A stretch of DNA of 64,000 bases, taken from Sorghum bicolor. Lineage: Eukaryota > Streptophyta > Magnoliopsida > Poales > Poaceae. The stretch lies in NCBI RefSeq assembly GCF_000003195.3, contig NC_012871.2:47067110-47131109 (forward strand), in the 5' to 3' direction. The translations under genes were made by a program, and so were the position numbers. Within the stretch, counting starts at the first letter, position 1, and every line of letters starts with the position of its first letter. This document shows positions 44,998-55,858 of the stretch, piece after piece. Under the pieces are notes generated by a model that was not told where the DNA came from, did no database searches, and saw only the letters and a list, made by a program, of their open reading frames with translations.

Positions 44998-45627
44998 ATG
45001 GCCGAGAAGTACCACGATGATTGGGAAGTCGTCCCCTTCAACCTCAACATAGAGCCTGTGGAAGACCCCGATGCCCGTGCTCTCGTCCCGGCCAACACAG
45101 AGCGTCAGCTAGAAGCCATGCCATTACGCCAACGCAGCTCCGCCCAATCTTACCATGCTCAACCAGTTCTCACCGCACCACCACAACCCCTACTCCTTAA
45201 AGGATCATCATCCAAGACGAAGACCACTATCAAGGTGCCAATCGTCACAAGGATCCTTCCACCTAGACCCTATGAGAGGGTCGTTGGAGTCAAGACCAAC
45301 CGAAGCGGCGAGATCAACAACGTACGCTACACTACGGAGGAGGAAAGGCCTTACTTTGAAGGGATTAGAGCAGCCAAAGTCCGTTTCATCCCTCCAAAGG
45401 CAGCCCCGAAGCACTCTCTCAATGCTTTTGAGACACCTCCCAAGCGTCGTAAGACTATAATGGATATTGATGAGGAAGTTCGCAGGCTAGATAGAGTTAT
45501 CATAGACCTCCAGTCCTCGATTAATTCCCTCACTAGGCAGCTCTCTAACCACAACACCATTATACTAGGCCTTAGGCAGGATCTTGCCAGTGCCAACAAG
45601 AAGATCAAGGAATTAGAGCGCCGCTAA
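44998..45627 (+). CDS. Athila-2 accessory ORF, unknown protein with basic and coiled-coil segments
   Basis: 209 codons on the sense strand, 403 bp after gag-pol, where env-like genes sit in some Athila elements. ATG 44998 lies in AATGGCC context, 112 bp after the TATA box. The N-terminus is acidic (MAEKYHDDWEVVPFNLNIEP), the middle Pro/Ser-rich and basic, residues about 142-152 contain PPKRRKT, a plausible nuclear localisation signal, and the last 55 residues form a heptad-like helix ending KKIKELERR. There is no signal peptide or membrane segment, so it is not a typical envelope protein. Athila-1 has no counterpart. I do not recognise the family. The open frame in a young element, with its own promoter-like sequence, argues that it is real. 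Confidence 0.72.
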   Translation: MAEKYHDDWEVVPFNLNIEPVEDPDARALVPANTERQLEAMPLRQRSSAQSYHAQPVLTAPPQPLLLKGSSSKTKTTIKVPIVTRILPPRPYERVVGVKTNRSGEINNVRYTTEEERPYFEGIRAAKVRFIPPKAAPKHSLNAFETPPKRRKTIMDIDEEVRRLDRVIIDLQSSINSLTRQLSNHNTIILGLRQDLASANKKIKELERR

Positions 45628-45767
45628 GTTATCTAGATTAGACCTTGAGGCAATGCATCTTAGTCATTTATCTTTAAATTCGGTTTAGGTTTGCAATTAT
45701 CATCAGTTTGCTATTATCATTAGTTTGCTATCAGTCTTTTGTAATAAATGCCTCAAGATTAATAAAG

Positions 45768-45769
<2 letters not shown>

Positions 45770-45832
<63 letters not shown>
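45770..45832 (+). repeat. (ATT)n microsatellite
   Basis: About 21 perfect ATT units, 63 bp, after the accessory ORF and close to AATAAA-like signals (AATAAAGAG near 45761). Poly-Tyr or poly-Ile readings here are artefacts. Confidence 0.97.
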
Positions 45833-46958
45833 GTCTTGTGCGTCTCCACTTTATTTTTGTGCAAGAAAGCAGAAAACAAGTATGGGGGAGATCCCTCGAC
45901 ATGCCAAACACACTCCAACTACACCACTCCACGATTCAGGTACACACTCTGCACACTTTACTTTACATACATATTTTTGATTATGCAGATTACTGTTTCC
46001 GACATGATAAGATAAAAAGATTAAAATATTTCTAATCATGATTAATCTCAATTTATGATATTTACTGAAAACTTGCAATTATTATAAAATTATTTTAAAA
46101 ACCCTATGTTACTTAAGTCAATTGGAATATGTGATGGTAGAGTATGAGTTTCTTATTCTTGATATCATTGTTGCTTGGAGAATTTATTTCAAAATATTCA
46201 AATTTCTAGCTACCATCCTCAGTGTTTCATATGCCTGATAAAACTGAAAATATTAATTATGATTATAAAAGCTATCTGCTCTGTATTGAGTTTGTTCAAA
46301 ATGAGTTAGACCCTTGTTGAGAGATTTATCATGCTCCCAAGATCAAGACATTATTTCAGTAAGATTCACTCTTCCGAAGTATTATTGCATTAGAGGCATG
46401 GGCTATGCAAAAATAGAAGATATTTCGAGGAAATAAAAAGGAGCAAGTGCTCGACAACCTCGCAGAAAAAATGGACAAGTGTCCGGCAGTAGAATTAGGG
46501 GTACCTCGGTATCCACTTAAAAAAAGAAGAAAAAAGAGAAAAGAGAAAAAAATGATAGCCCATGGTCCCTCTAATAAGCAATATGCCAGCAAGAGTTGAC
46601 AAAGTTTTTAATTTCCAAAGTCTTTGATCTAAGAGTATGACATTCCCCTCCTCGGATCCCGTTTTGATCAGGCAATAAATGCAAAGTAAGAATGCTTGAG
46701 AATTTTTGCAAAATAAAACAGCCTCAGTGAGATATATAAAAGATAATGAGTGATCTGAGAGAACCTATGAGGATAAAAAGGTATGCTAACTTTCTTTCAA
46801 AAATATACAAAAACTCCAAGTGACAGGATTGAGAAGAAAGGATCTTTACTCTTAACCATATACTTCCCTAACTATGGTACACAGTGAATTTTTAACACCC
46901 TGCAATTATATAAAGAATGCTTTAAAATGTTTTACCCCAGATATTGTTCTTAACCATC
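45833..46958 (+). other. Athila-2 3' untranslated region
   Basis: No supported ORF. A conserved block at 46320-46660 matches Athila-1 7315-7690, including ATTATCATGCTCCCAAGATC-like and TAGCCCATGGTCCCTC strings and one copy of GGACAAGTGTCC (near 46472). A PPT-like GTATGGGGGAGAT lies at 45879-45891. Confidence 0.6.
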
Positions 46959-46999
46959 CTTTTCTCGAGGACGAGTAAAAGCCTAAGTATGGGGGTATT
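46959..46999 (+). other. Hairpin and polypurine tract of Athila-2
   Basis: CTTTTCTC (46959-46966) pairs with GAGTAAAAG (46973-46981, one bulged T) around loop GAGGAC. The purine tract AAGTATGGGGGTAT runs up to the LTR at 47000. Confidence 0.6.
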
Positions 47000-48233
47000 T
47001 GTTGACGGTTCTTAAGTATCAATTTTAATTATCAAATAAACAAGAGAAAGGACCAACATGCAATCAACACCTAGAATTAGGGTTTGATCTGACAGAATTC
47101 CACGAGTTTTGTTGTTTATCTGTTTCTGCAGGGGGTTATCAGGAAATAAGGAAGAAAGGCCCACATGTTGGGATTACATAGAGATATCAACGCACCGCGT
47201 AATTTTGCATCATCTAGAAGACTTCAGAAGCCACGAGACCGAAGCGGAGGCAAAACTGGGCCAGGCCCAGGGCGCCCGCCCTGGTAGCCTGGGCGCCCGC
47301 CCCCCTCTGGAGCCAGATCAGGACTCTCTTCGCTCGGGATATTCCACCGACCTATTGGATCAAGAAAAACATAGTACCACCTCGCCTATCGACCCAAAAA
47401 CGCATAGAAGGGGAGGACTATATAAGCAAGGCCCCCCTGGCCCCTGGAGAAGACATGAAGAAATTATCATAGAGACTGAGGGGTGCCCTCGAAGGAAAAC
47501 CTCTTCTCTAATTAATATTTCTTTTTAGGCTTAGCAACCAATGTAAGGTAGAAATAGATCTTCTAGTTTCTACTAGATTGAGAGAGATAGAGTGGAGGTG
47601 AAGAGTGGAGGAAGCCCGGCCTATCGGTGTCTCTCCAAGCTTGTACCTGCGGGATCAAGTTCTCCTAACCCGAAGCTTGCTCCTAGGATTCTTCAGTAAT
47701 TCGACTTCTAAATTCTAGTAAGTTCTTGTTTTATTGTTCTTATGGTTTATGAGTTTACTTTAATCTCTTCGCGTAGAGTTTAGAGTAATCATTGCTGGCG
47801 TAAACGTGGTGTTTAGGCTGGGGTACTCATAGATATTCCCTGACTAGCTGGACCGTGGTAGTAGTGAGGAACGTGACAATTCCGAGCTACCTTTGTAGAT
47901 CACATCTCGTTAGCAGGAAGGATAGGGTTTATAGGTGCGGGTTGAACATCCTTTGTGGTGTCTAGATTCTGTTAGCCTCCCCATTAGAACAGTAGATCAT
48001 CCTTACCAAGGTTAGAAGGAGACTACGGTTGCAGTCTTCTCTATTTATCACTCACATCGAAAGACATTCTTTGTGCCTAAAGGTTAGTAGTAATAGACCG
48101 GTTAGTCAGATGCACTCTTTCTCCTAGTGGTAAAAAAATAAATACGATACTCTGGATAATTTCCCGGGTGAAGTGCTCACCGATATCCGTGCGCTTGCGG
48201 ATCAATTCCTTATTGCGTTCCCAAATATCAACA
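47000..48233 (+). repeat. Athila-2 3' LTR
   Basis: 1234 bp partner of 38844-40077, followed by TATAC (48234-48238). Confidence 0.94.
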
Positions 48234-48238
48234 TATAC

Positions 48239-50431
48239 TACAACTACTACTGCAAGGCCTTACACTGGGAATTCTCAAGCTGCAATGTTCCAGATGCCTA
48301 ACGCATCGGCAGATTCAATGCCGACGCAACAGAGGTTTATGACACAGCCAGGGTTCGGCAATTCAATGATGATGCCCAATCCTCAGCCATCGGCAGGGTT
48401 CATGCCGATGAATGCTAACACTGGATGGACAGGGCAGTTAGTCTTTCCACTGGATCAACAGAATCAACAAGGCCAGATCTACCCTGGGTTCCAGAATCAA
48501 GGGATGCCCAATCAGCTGATGAATCTTGGTCAACAATTTGGTGGTCAGACAATCAACCCCATGTTCCATGCAGATCGTGCGCCTCAACAACACGTGGAAG
48601 TGTATCAGCAGGCGCCAGATCCACAACCACCCCATCGGCAAGATGCTGATGCCTATTGGGCCGATAAGATTGCTGAAGTAATGAGAGACCAATTTGGGAT
48701 AAAACCCAAAGTCAACACTTACTCTTATCAGACACCGTATCCTCCTGCATATGATCTGATTCCACTTCCAAATCGATATAAGGTACTAGATTTCACTAAG
48801 TTTTCCAGACAGGATGATACATCAACCATGGAACATGTCAACAGGTTCATCATCCAATGTGGAGAAGATGCTAATAGGGACGAGTTAAGGGTTCGCTTGT
48901 TCTCGTCATCATTATCTGGATCGAGTTTCACTTGGTTTATATCATTACCTCCCAACTCAGTGATTACTTGGGCCGATCTAGAGAAGCAATTCCACAAATA
49001 CTTCTTTTCTGGGGTCCATGAGAAGAAGATCACCGATCTGGTCAAATTGAAGCAACGCAATGATCAATCGGTTGAAAGCTTTGTACAAAGAATGCGGAAG
49101 GTCAAGAACAAATGCTATAGTCTGGTTTTGGACGATCGGCAGCTAGCCGATTTGGCTTTCCAGGGTTTGTTGCCACACATCAGAGACAAGTATGCATCTC
49201 AAGAATTCGAAAGCTTAAGTCATTTGGTACGGAGAATTTCTGATCAAGATATCAGGCCTTTTGAGCCCAAGAGAGCATGGAACAAAAAAGTGTCATTCGT
49301 TGATGAAGAAACAAGCTCGGATTCTGATGAGGAGCCAGTCATCGGCTTGGCAGAGTGGGTAAAAAATAAGAAGCCGATGTCTTGCCCTTTTGGGCATAAA
49401 TAGCTAGATAAGTTCGCGTTTGATATCACTAAAGCCGATAGGATATTTGACTTTCTACTTCAGGAGGGGCAGATCAAGTTGTCACCCAATCATGTGATCC
49501 CATCGGCTGAGGAATTGAAGAAGATGAAATATTGCAAATGGCACAACGCAACTTCTCACAGCACCAATGAGTGCAAAGTTTTTAGACAGCAACTGCAATC
49601 GGCTATAGAATCTGGGAGGATCAAATTTGACAGTTCTAAAGCCCAGAAGCCGATGAAGAATGATCAACACCCTTTTCCGACAAACATGATGGATGCTAAG
49701 GGGAAAACCAAGGTGTTGACATCGAAAATAGCTGAAAGAAATGCATCGGTGGATCCTCAGCATCAAATTACTGCCGCCGATGCTAAGGGAAAAGGTTTAA
49801 TCTAGGAAGGAAATAGCTTAGGAAGGCCTCCCTGATCTGGTATTGTGATAACTCATAGAAGGCCTCGGGAGACTTGGCAGCAACATGAAGATCGGTATCG
49901 GCGCCAGCAAGAGGACTATCATCGGGAAGAAGAAAGATGCCGACAAGACTTTAATCGGCATAGAGATCACTGGAATTGTCCGTTCTTTATCCATTGCTGG
50001 GAGCAGAACATTAAGTTGCCCACTGTTAGGGATTGCCCCGAATGCAACGGTTATGATTGGTATGACAGATTCGACCGGTACTATCACAGTGACGATCGGC
50101 GATTTAATGGGTCGATTAGGGAGAGAGCGTCCGTTCATGATCGGCTGGGGGGCAGACTCAGTGTACATGATAGGCTTGGTGATCGTGTTGAATATTTTCC
50201 CAGGAATCAGGAAGAGCTTGAAGAAATGGCTAATGCACGAGTTCCCGATGAGTTCATATTTTGCAGAGACGCCAATACATATCGGATGGAGTCAAGGTAA
50301 TATCGTCGTCCATCGGCAAGGCAGTCGCCACTTCCCCCATGGTGTCCAAAGGGGCTGACTAAAACACAGAAGAGGAGATTGCAACGCAAAAGACGAGAAG
50401 AGTTAAGCAAGAGCCATCGGCAGATGTTAAC
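48239..50431 (+). pseudogene. gag: Tat gag, central and C-terminal part (continued after Athila-2)
   Basis: The frame continues from 38843 without shift. It contains the retrotransposon gag domain (DFTKFSRQDDTSTMEHVNRF, SSLSGSSFTWFISLPP, KQRNDQSVESFVQRMR), a zinc-like YCKWHNATSHSTNEC (near 49530) and a second Cys/His cluster CPFFIHCWEQNIKLPTVRDC with a doubled SVHDRLGGR motif (50125-50170). Stops at 49401-49403, 49803-49805, near 49832 and 50298-50300 interrupt it, and the frame changes to protease near 50420. Confidence 0.8.
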
Positions 50432-51096
50432 ATGGTATTTATGTTGCCGATGGAATTCCATGCGCCGTCCGACGATGATGAGGGGTTGGAGTTTTCTGAC
50501 CAGATAGCTCAGTTGGCTCCAGATCTGATGACAGCTATTTTTGAAAAGTCTGTCGATAATGAAAGGCAACATCTTAAAGCCCTGTTTATCAAAGGAAGAG
50601 TTGATGGTCAGCCGATGACCAAGATTTTGATTGATGGTGGGGCTGCTATCAACATTATGCCGTATGCAGTGTATCGGAAGCTTGGAAAAGGAGATCAAGA
50701 TTTGACCAAGACTGATATGATGCTGAAGGACTTTGAGGGGAATGTGTCTCTGGTTAAGGGGGCAATATGCGTTGAGTTGACCATCGGCAGCAAAACCTTG
50801 CCGATAACTTTCTTCGTGATCAGCGGAAAAGGTGCTTACAATTTGCTGCTAGGGAGAGATTGGATTCATGCCAATTGTTGCATCCCGTCTACAATGCACC
50901 AATGCTTGGTCCAGTGGGTAGGTGACAAGATTGAGATTGTCCCGAGAGATTCTTCCTATGTTATTGCATCGGCAGAGGCAGACACCTATGAAAGAACTAG
51001 GTGCATCTCGGGAGAGATTTGGGAGAAAGAATTCCTCAAAGTTGCCGATTATGAGATTCCACCGATCCAAGCAGTCGGTTCTAATGAGGAGTTTTA
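50432..51096 (+). pseudogene. pol: Tat aspartic protease segment
   Basis: About 220 codons with the active-site string ILIDGGAAINIMP (near 50626-50665) and the C-terminal LLLGRDWIHAN. The flap-to-tail layout fits a Tat protease. The frame ends at TAA 51095-51097; RT begins one frame over at 51097, consistent with a one-base loss. Confidence 0.8.
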
Positions 51097-54000
51097 ATGG
51101 ATAGGTTCGCCGATGATGGAAAATTAGGCCAGGGATTCACATCGGCCGATGACTTAGTAGAAGTAGATATAGGTAGTGGTGATAAACCTAGGCCTACTTT
51201 TATTAGTGCTAAGTTGAATTCTGAGTGTAAGCAGCAGTTAACCGATTTGTTAAAGGAATATAAAGATTGCTTTGCTTGGGATTATACTGAGATGCCTGGA
51301 TTAGACCGATCAATTGTCGAACATCGGTTGCCTATCAAGTCTGGATTTCGGCCACATCAGCAGCCAGCTCGCCGATGTAATCCTAATATCCTTCCTGATA
51401 TTAAGGCCGAAATAACCAAACTTATTGAAGCTAAATTTATTCGGCAGTGTCGGTATGCCGAGTGGATTTCCAATGTTGTTTCGGTTTACAAGAAAAATGG
51501 AAAGCTTCGGGTTTGCATTGATTTCAGGAATCTCAATAAGGCCACACCGATGGATGGCTACCCAATGTCGGTTGCCGATCTGCTAGTTGATGTTGCGGTT
51601 GGGCATCGAATCATCAGCTTTATGGATGGCAATGCAGGATACAATCAAATATTCATGGCTGAAGAAGATATTTCGAAGACAACATTTAGGTGTCCTGGTC
51701 ATGTTGGGTTGTTTGAATGGATAGTCATGACCTTTGGTTTGAAAAATGCTGGTGCTACTTGTCAGAGGGCCATGGATTTTATCTTTCATGAGTTCATCAG
51801 CAAGCTGGTGGAAATTTATATTGATGATGTGGTGGTTAAATCTGGAGACTTCACAAAACATCTTGTCGATTTGCGAAAGGTGTTGGAATGTACAAGGAAG
51901 CATGGTTTGAAGATGAATCCTAACAAGTGTGCATTTGGTGTATCGGCAGGACAGTTCCTTGGTTTCATGGTACATCAAAGTGGGATTGAAAATAGTAGGA
52001 GGTCTATTGATGCTATCAACAAAATAGTTGCTCCTACCAACAAAACTGAGCTCCAGTCCTTGATCGGCAAAGTAAATTTTATCAGAAGATTTATATCTAA
52101 CTTGTTTGGTAAAATTCATGCTTTCAGTCCTTTACTCAAATTGAAAGCCGATCAAGAGTTCGTATGGGGGAAGAACAACAGTTGGCCTTAGATGAAATCA
52201 AGAGTTATTTGGTAAATCCTCCAGTTCTGATTCCACCTCAGCAAGGAAAGCCCTTCAGATTGTATTTATCTACCGATGGGATGGTCATCGGTTCGGCTTT
52301 GATTCAAGAATTTGAAGGGAAGGAGCGTGTAATTTATTATTTAAGCAGGAGGTTGATTGATGCTGAGACCAGGTATTCGGCTATTGAGAAATTATGCTTA
52401 TGTTTGTATTTCTCCTGTATTAAGTTAAGACATTATTTGCTATCGGCCGAATGCACTGTTGTTTGCAAAGATGACGTGGTCCGGTATATGCTATCTATGC
52501 CGATCATGAGTGGCAGAATCGGTAAGTGGATTTTGGCACTATCGGAATTCGATTTGCGTTACGAATTGGCTAAAGCGGTTAAGGGACAGATTATGGCCGA
52601 TTTTGTGACTCAACATTGTGGTGCAGTAGAGACTTTGGAAATTGTACCTTGGACGCTCTTCTTTGATGGATCCACGTGTGACCGGGGGGCAGGAATCGGC
52701 ATAGTGCTAATTTCCCCTCGGGGAAGGAAATATGAGTTCTCCTTGCCGATTATTGCCACATCAACAAATAATCAAGCCGAATATCAAGCTTTGATAAAAG
52801 GGTTGGAATTATTAAGAGAAGTTCATGCTGATGTTGTTGAGGTCTTCGGGGATTCTATATTGGTTATAAATCAATTGGCTGGAAGCTATGAATGCCGAAG
52901 CGAAGTCCTGATAACTTATCACGAAAGGAGTATGCAATTATTAAAGGAGTTCAAAGATTTCCGGTTAGAGCATGTTCCTCGGTTGCATAATGAAGAAGCC
53001 AATCGGTTAGCTCAGCATGCCTCGGGATATCAGCCCATGTTAAACGCAATATCGGCAATCGGTGCCGATGATTGGAGAAAAGAAATCATTGATTATTTAA
53101 AGGATCCGTCCAAGAAAGTTGAGAGACGTGTTCGGTTTCAAGCTACCAAATATGTGCTCCTTGAAGATGAGTTATGTTATCGAACTATTGATGGGATTCT
53201 TCTCAGGTGCTTAGGTGATGATGAGGCTAAAAGTTTAATGGGAGAAATCCACGAAGGAGTATGTGGAGCACATCAGTGGGCTTTTAAGATGAATTGGATG
53301 ATTAGGAGGAATAGGTATTATTGGCCGACCATACTTGAAGATTGCTTTAAATATTTCAAGGGGTGTCAAGGATGTCAGAAATTTGGCAATGTTCAAAGAG
53401 CACCTGCATCGGCCATGAATCCTATCATCAAACCTTGGCCGTTCCGAGGATGGGCAATTAATTTGATAGGCCAGATTTATCCGCCATCCAGCAAAGGACA
53501 TAAATTCATCTTGGTTGCCACCGATTATTTTACTAAGTGGGTTGAAGCTATTCCTTTGAAGAAAGTTACATCGGCCAATATGATTGATTTCGTGAAAGAA
53601 CATATTATTTACCGATTTGGAATTCCTCAAACAATTACTACCGATCAGGGTACTATGTTTACATCAGGGGAGTTTGATGAATTTGCAATCGATATGAGAA
53701 TTAAAGTATTAAATTCTTCTCCTTATTATGCTCAAGCTAATGGGCAGGCCGAGGCATCTAATAAAGGAATTATCAAGCTTATTAAATGGAAGATTGAAGA
53801 AAATCCTAGGAGGTGGCATACATTGTTAAATGAAGCTTTATGGTCATATCGGATGGCTTGTCATGGATCGACCAAAGTTTCACCTTATCAGTTGGTGTAT
53901 GGACATGATGCAGTGTTACCTTGGGAAATTAAGACTGGGTCTAGGCGATTATCTTTTCAAGATCAATTGGCTGTCGATGATTATGCTACTTTGATGACAG

Positions 54001-54329
54001 ACGAGTTGGATGATCTAGCAGGGCATCGGCTAAGAGCTTTGATGAGTATAGAAGAGAATAAGAAAATAGTTGCCAGATGGTATGGTAGGAAGGTAAAAGC
54101 TAAGGAGTTTGCCGATGGAGACTTAGTATGTAAACTAATCTTACCGATCGGGACTAAAAGTTCAAAATTTGGGAAGTGGTCCCCCAATTGGGAGGGTCCC
54201 TATCGGGTAAATCGGTCTGCTCCTGGCAATGCCTATATCTTAGAAACTCTCGAAGGAGTTGAATTTCCCAGAGTACTGAATGGCAAATATTTAAAGAAAT
54301 ATTACCCCAGCATATGGCTTGATGCATAA
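51097..54329 (+). pseudogene. pol: Tat RT, dual RNase H and integrase
   Basis: RT runs from 51097 (KNGKLRVCIDFRNLNKATP, YIDDVVVKS near 51818) to 52189, where a one-base loss near 52172 shifts the frame. It continues in the next frame to TAA 54327-54329: remnant RNase H (STDGMVIGSALIQEF), second archaeal-like RNase H (FFDGSTCDRGAGIGIVLISP, NNQAEYQALIKGL), integrase HHCC finger (HEGVCGAHQW...CQGCQKFG) and core. The first integrase catalytic Asp is replaced by Asn (AAT 53460-53462 in WAINLIG); TTDQGTMF and QAEASNK retain the other two. The C-terminus ends KKYYPSIWLDA. Confidence 0.86.
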
Positions 54330-54660
54330 GAGTTTAAAGTGCCGATAACATTCCTATCGGCTAGATCAAAATGTGTCTGGGGCTAAACTCAATGTTTTAA
54401 AAGGTGCCGATAACAGTCCTATCGGCTAGACCAAAATATCAGAAGGATTGGGAAGAAGAGAGCAAGTATGTTGCCGATGAAGAGTTCACGTGTTCAACAG
54501 CGCCTGGATCGTCGATATAGCGCGGAGACGGATCTGGTTGGCTTCTTCTATTTCCTTCACGTCATCATCGGCAGAACCTTCGACTGGTTTCAGCTTCTTC
54601 TTCATCTACAGTGCTTTGCGGGCTTGGATATTTCGCTCTTGTTCAAGAAGCTTGATCGTT
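54330..54660. other. Spacer between convergent Tat pol and antisense gene
   Basis: No supported ORF. It contains two copies of GTGCCGATAACA...TCCTATCGGCTAGA (near 54341 and 54402), about 60 bp apart, a short tandem duplication with inverted ATCGGC/GCCGAT content. Confidence 0.55.
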
Positions 54661-55765
54661 TCAGGCATAGCTTTCTTCTTGTTGGGCTTGAGACAAGGCT
54701 TCTTCTACCTGTTTGAGTTCTGTCAACAGGGCTTCTCTTCTCGCCGATAGATCAGAAATCTTTTGCTTTAGTGCATCTCCTAAAGATGTCAGAATGCTGA
54801 TGCTCTTGTGCTTCTCATCGGCAAGGAGCTTTACTTTCATCATCTCCTTAGAGAGCTGAGCGTGAGCGGCTCTATCGGTAAGACATTGGGTGGCCTTTTG
54901 ATACTGCAGCTGACGGCTCTCTAGGTGTGTAGCTTGAAAAAGGATCTCTTCGGCATCGGCGCGAATTTGGCCTCTTAGGGTCTTGAACAAGGCTTTGGCC
55001 GGATCAGAGTCATCAACTAATTGGGTTGTGTCTTGATGAAGGAGAGCCGATAATTCTTCCAACTTTGTCCTGATTTCTGCCGACGTGATTCCAACTGCTC
55101 GAGAAGAACTTGCTTCCTCGCCTTCATCCTTAGAGATGTCGATGGCAAAGGAGAACAAGCTGTCAGGAGAGTCTTGTTCCTAAAAAAAATAAGTTATTCT
55201 GTGATCAAGCACTGGTAAACAATACAGGTAGAGATCAGGTAACTTACTTGTTTCAGAGCTATCTCTCGCCCCTAACCACTTGAAGCCGATGGAATCACGG
55301 GCTGATCGGCTGGAATCACCGATGAAACTATGTCAGCTGAAAAGATTGACAGAAGTGATTAAGTAAAGTGGAGAAACAGGTTCATCGGCAATAAATGGAA
55401 AATATATTACCTTGAGGGGGTGCAGTACTCGTCTGGACCGAAGGGACTACCGATGCTATGATTAGGCTTGCTGGATCGGTGGTATGCTCGTGTACATCGG
55501 CCGGTGTTTCTTCTGGCTGAGGTACCTCTGGCTGGGGCTCTTCCACTTGGGGTTCTTCTTGTAATTGAGGGGGAGATGGAATTTGCTGAGTCTGGGTTTC
55601 TGGAGAAGAAGGGGATGATTCTACTGGGATTGGAGATACTGGGGGAGGAGAAGGCGTTGCTATTCTTTGGCGCTTTGCTTGTGATCTGGTACTCTTGGCA
55701 CCTTTTCTCTTCGGCTGACTGGACTGGGGGCATCGGCACTTGTGCTTCTGGTCCTTGCCGATGTA
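54661..55765 (-). pseudogene. Antisense accessory gene of Tat, 3' exons: Pro/Glu/Gln-rich and coiled-coil parts
   Basis: Minus strand, convergent with pol. Likely exons 55765-55410 (basic KRKGAKSTRSQAKRQR, then a Pro/Glu/Gln-rich tract), 55336-55248 and 55179-54661, separated by introns with GT...AG ends (donors GTAATA at 55409 and GTAAGT at 55247; acceptors TTTTCAG and TTTTTTAG). The last exon is a coiled coil (TKLEELSALLHQD, ALKQKISDLSARREALLTEL) to a stop at 54663-54661. Reading phases do not agree perfectly across the introns and exon 55336-55248 contains a stop, so it is probably decayed. It continues the gene whose N-terminal half is seen at 33503-34710 in the other copy. Confidence 0.58.
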
Positions 55766-55858
55766 CTGGTATGCTGGTACGACAATAAGGAGTTTGTGAG
55801 TACAAGTATGATAAGTACAAGAATGAAATCGGTGTGAATATAAGAATTCGAAAGTTTA

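Larger units (their letters stand above)
38844..48233 (+). mobile_element. Athila-2: complete Athila-lineage element with uninterrupted polyprotein and accessory ORF
   Basis: LTRs 38844-40077 and 47000-48233, each 1234 bp; target duplication TATAC at 38839-38843 and 48234-48238. Contains a tRNA-Asp-type primer site, a 4.27-kb pol frame without a stop, a second ORF with its own TATA box, and a 3' UTR with hairpin and polypurine tract. The LTRs differ at about eleven substitutions and two indels by eye (under 1%), so insertion is recent though older than Athila-1. Confidence 0.93.

Noticed and set aside
45725..45980. ORFs with long Tyr or Ile runs
   Set aside because: They are readings of the ATT microsatellite and have no other support.
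49885..50358. 157-codon ORF overlapping Tat gag
   Set aside because: Alternative frame; the real gag frame carries the Cys/His cluster and SVHDRLGG repeats.
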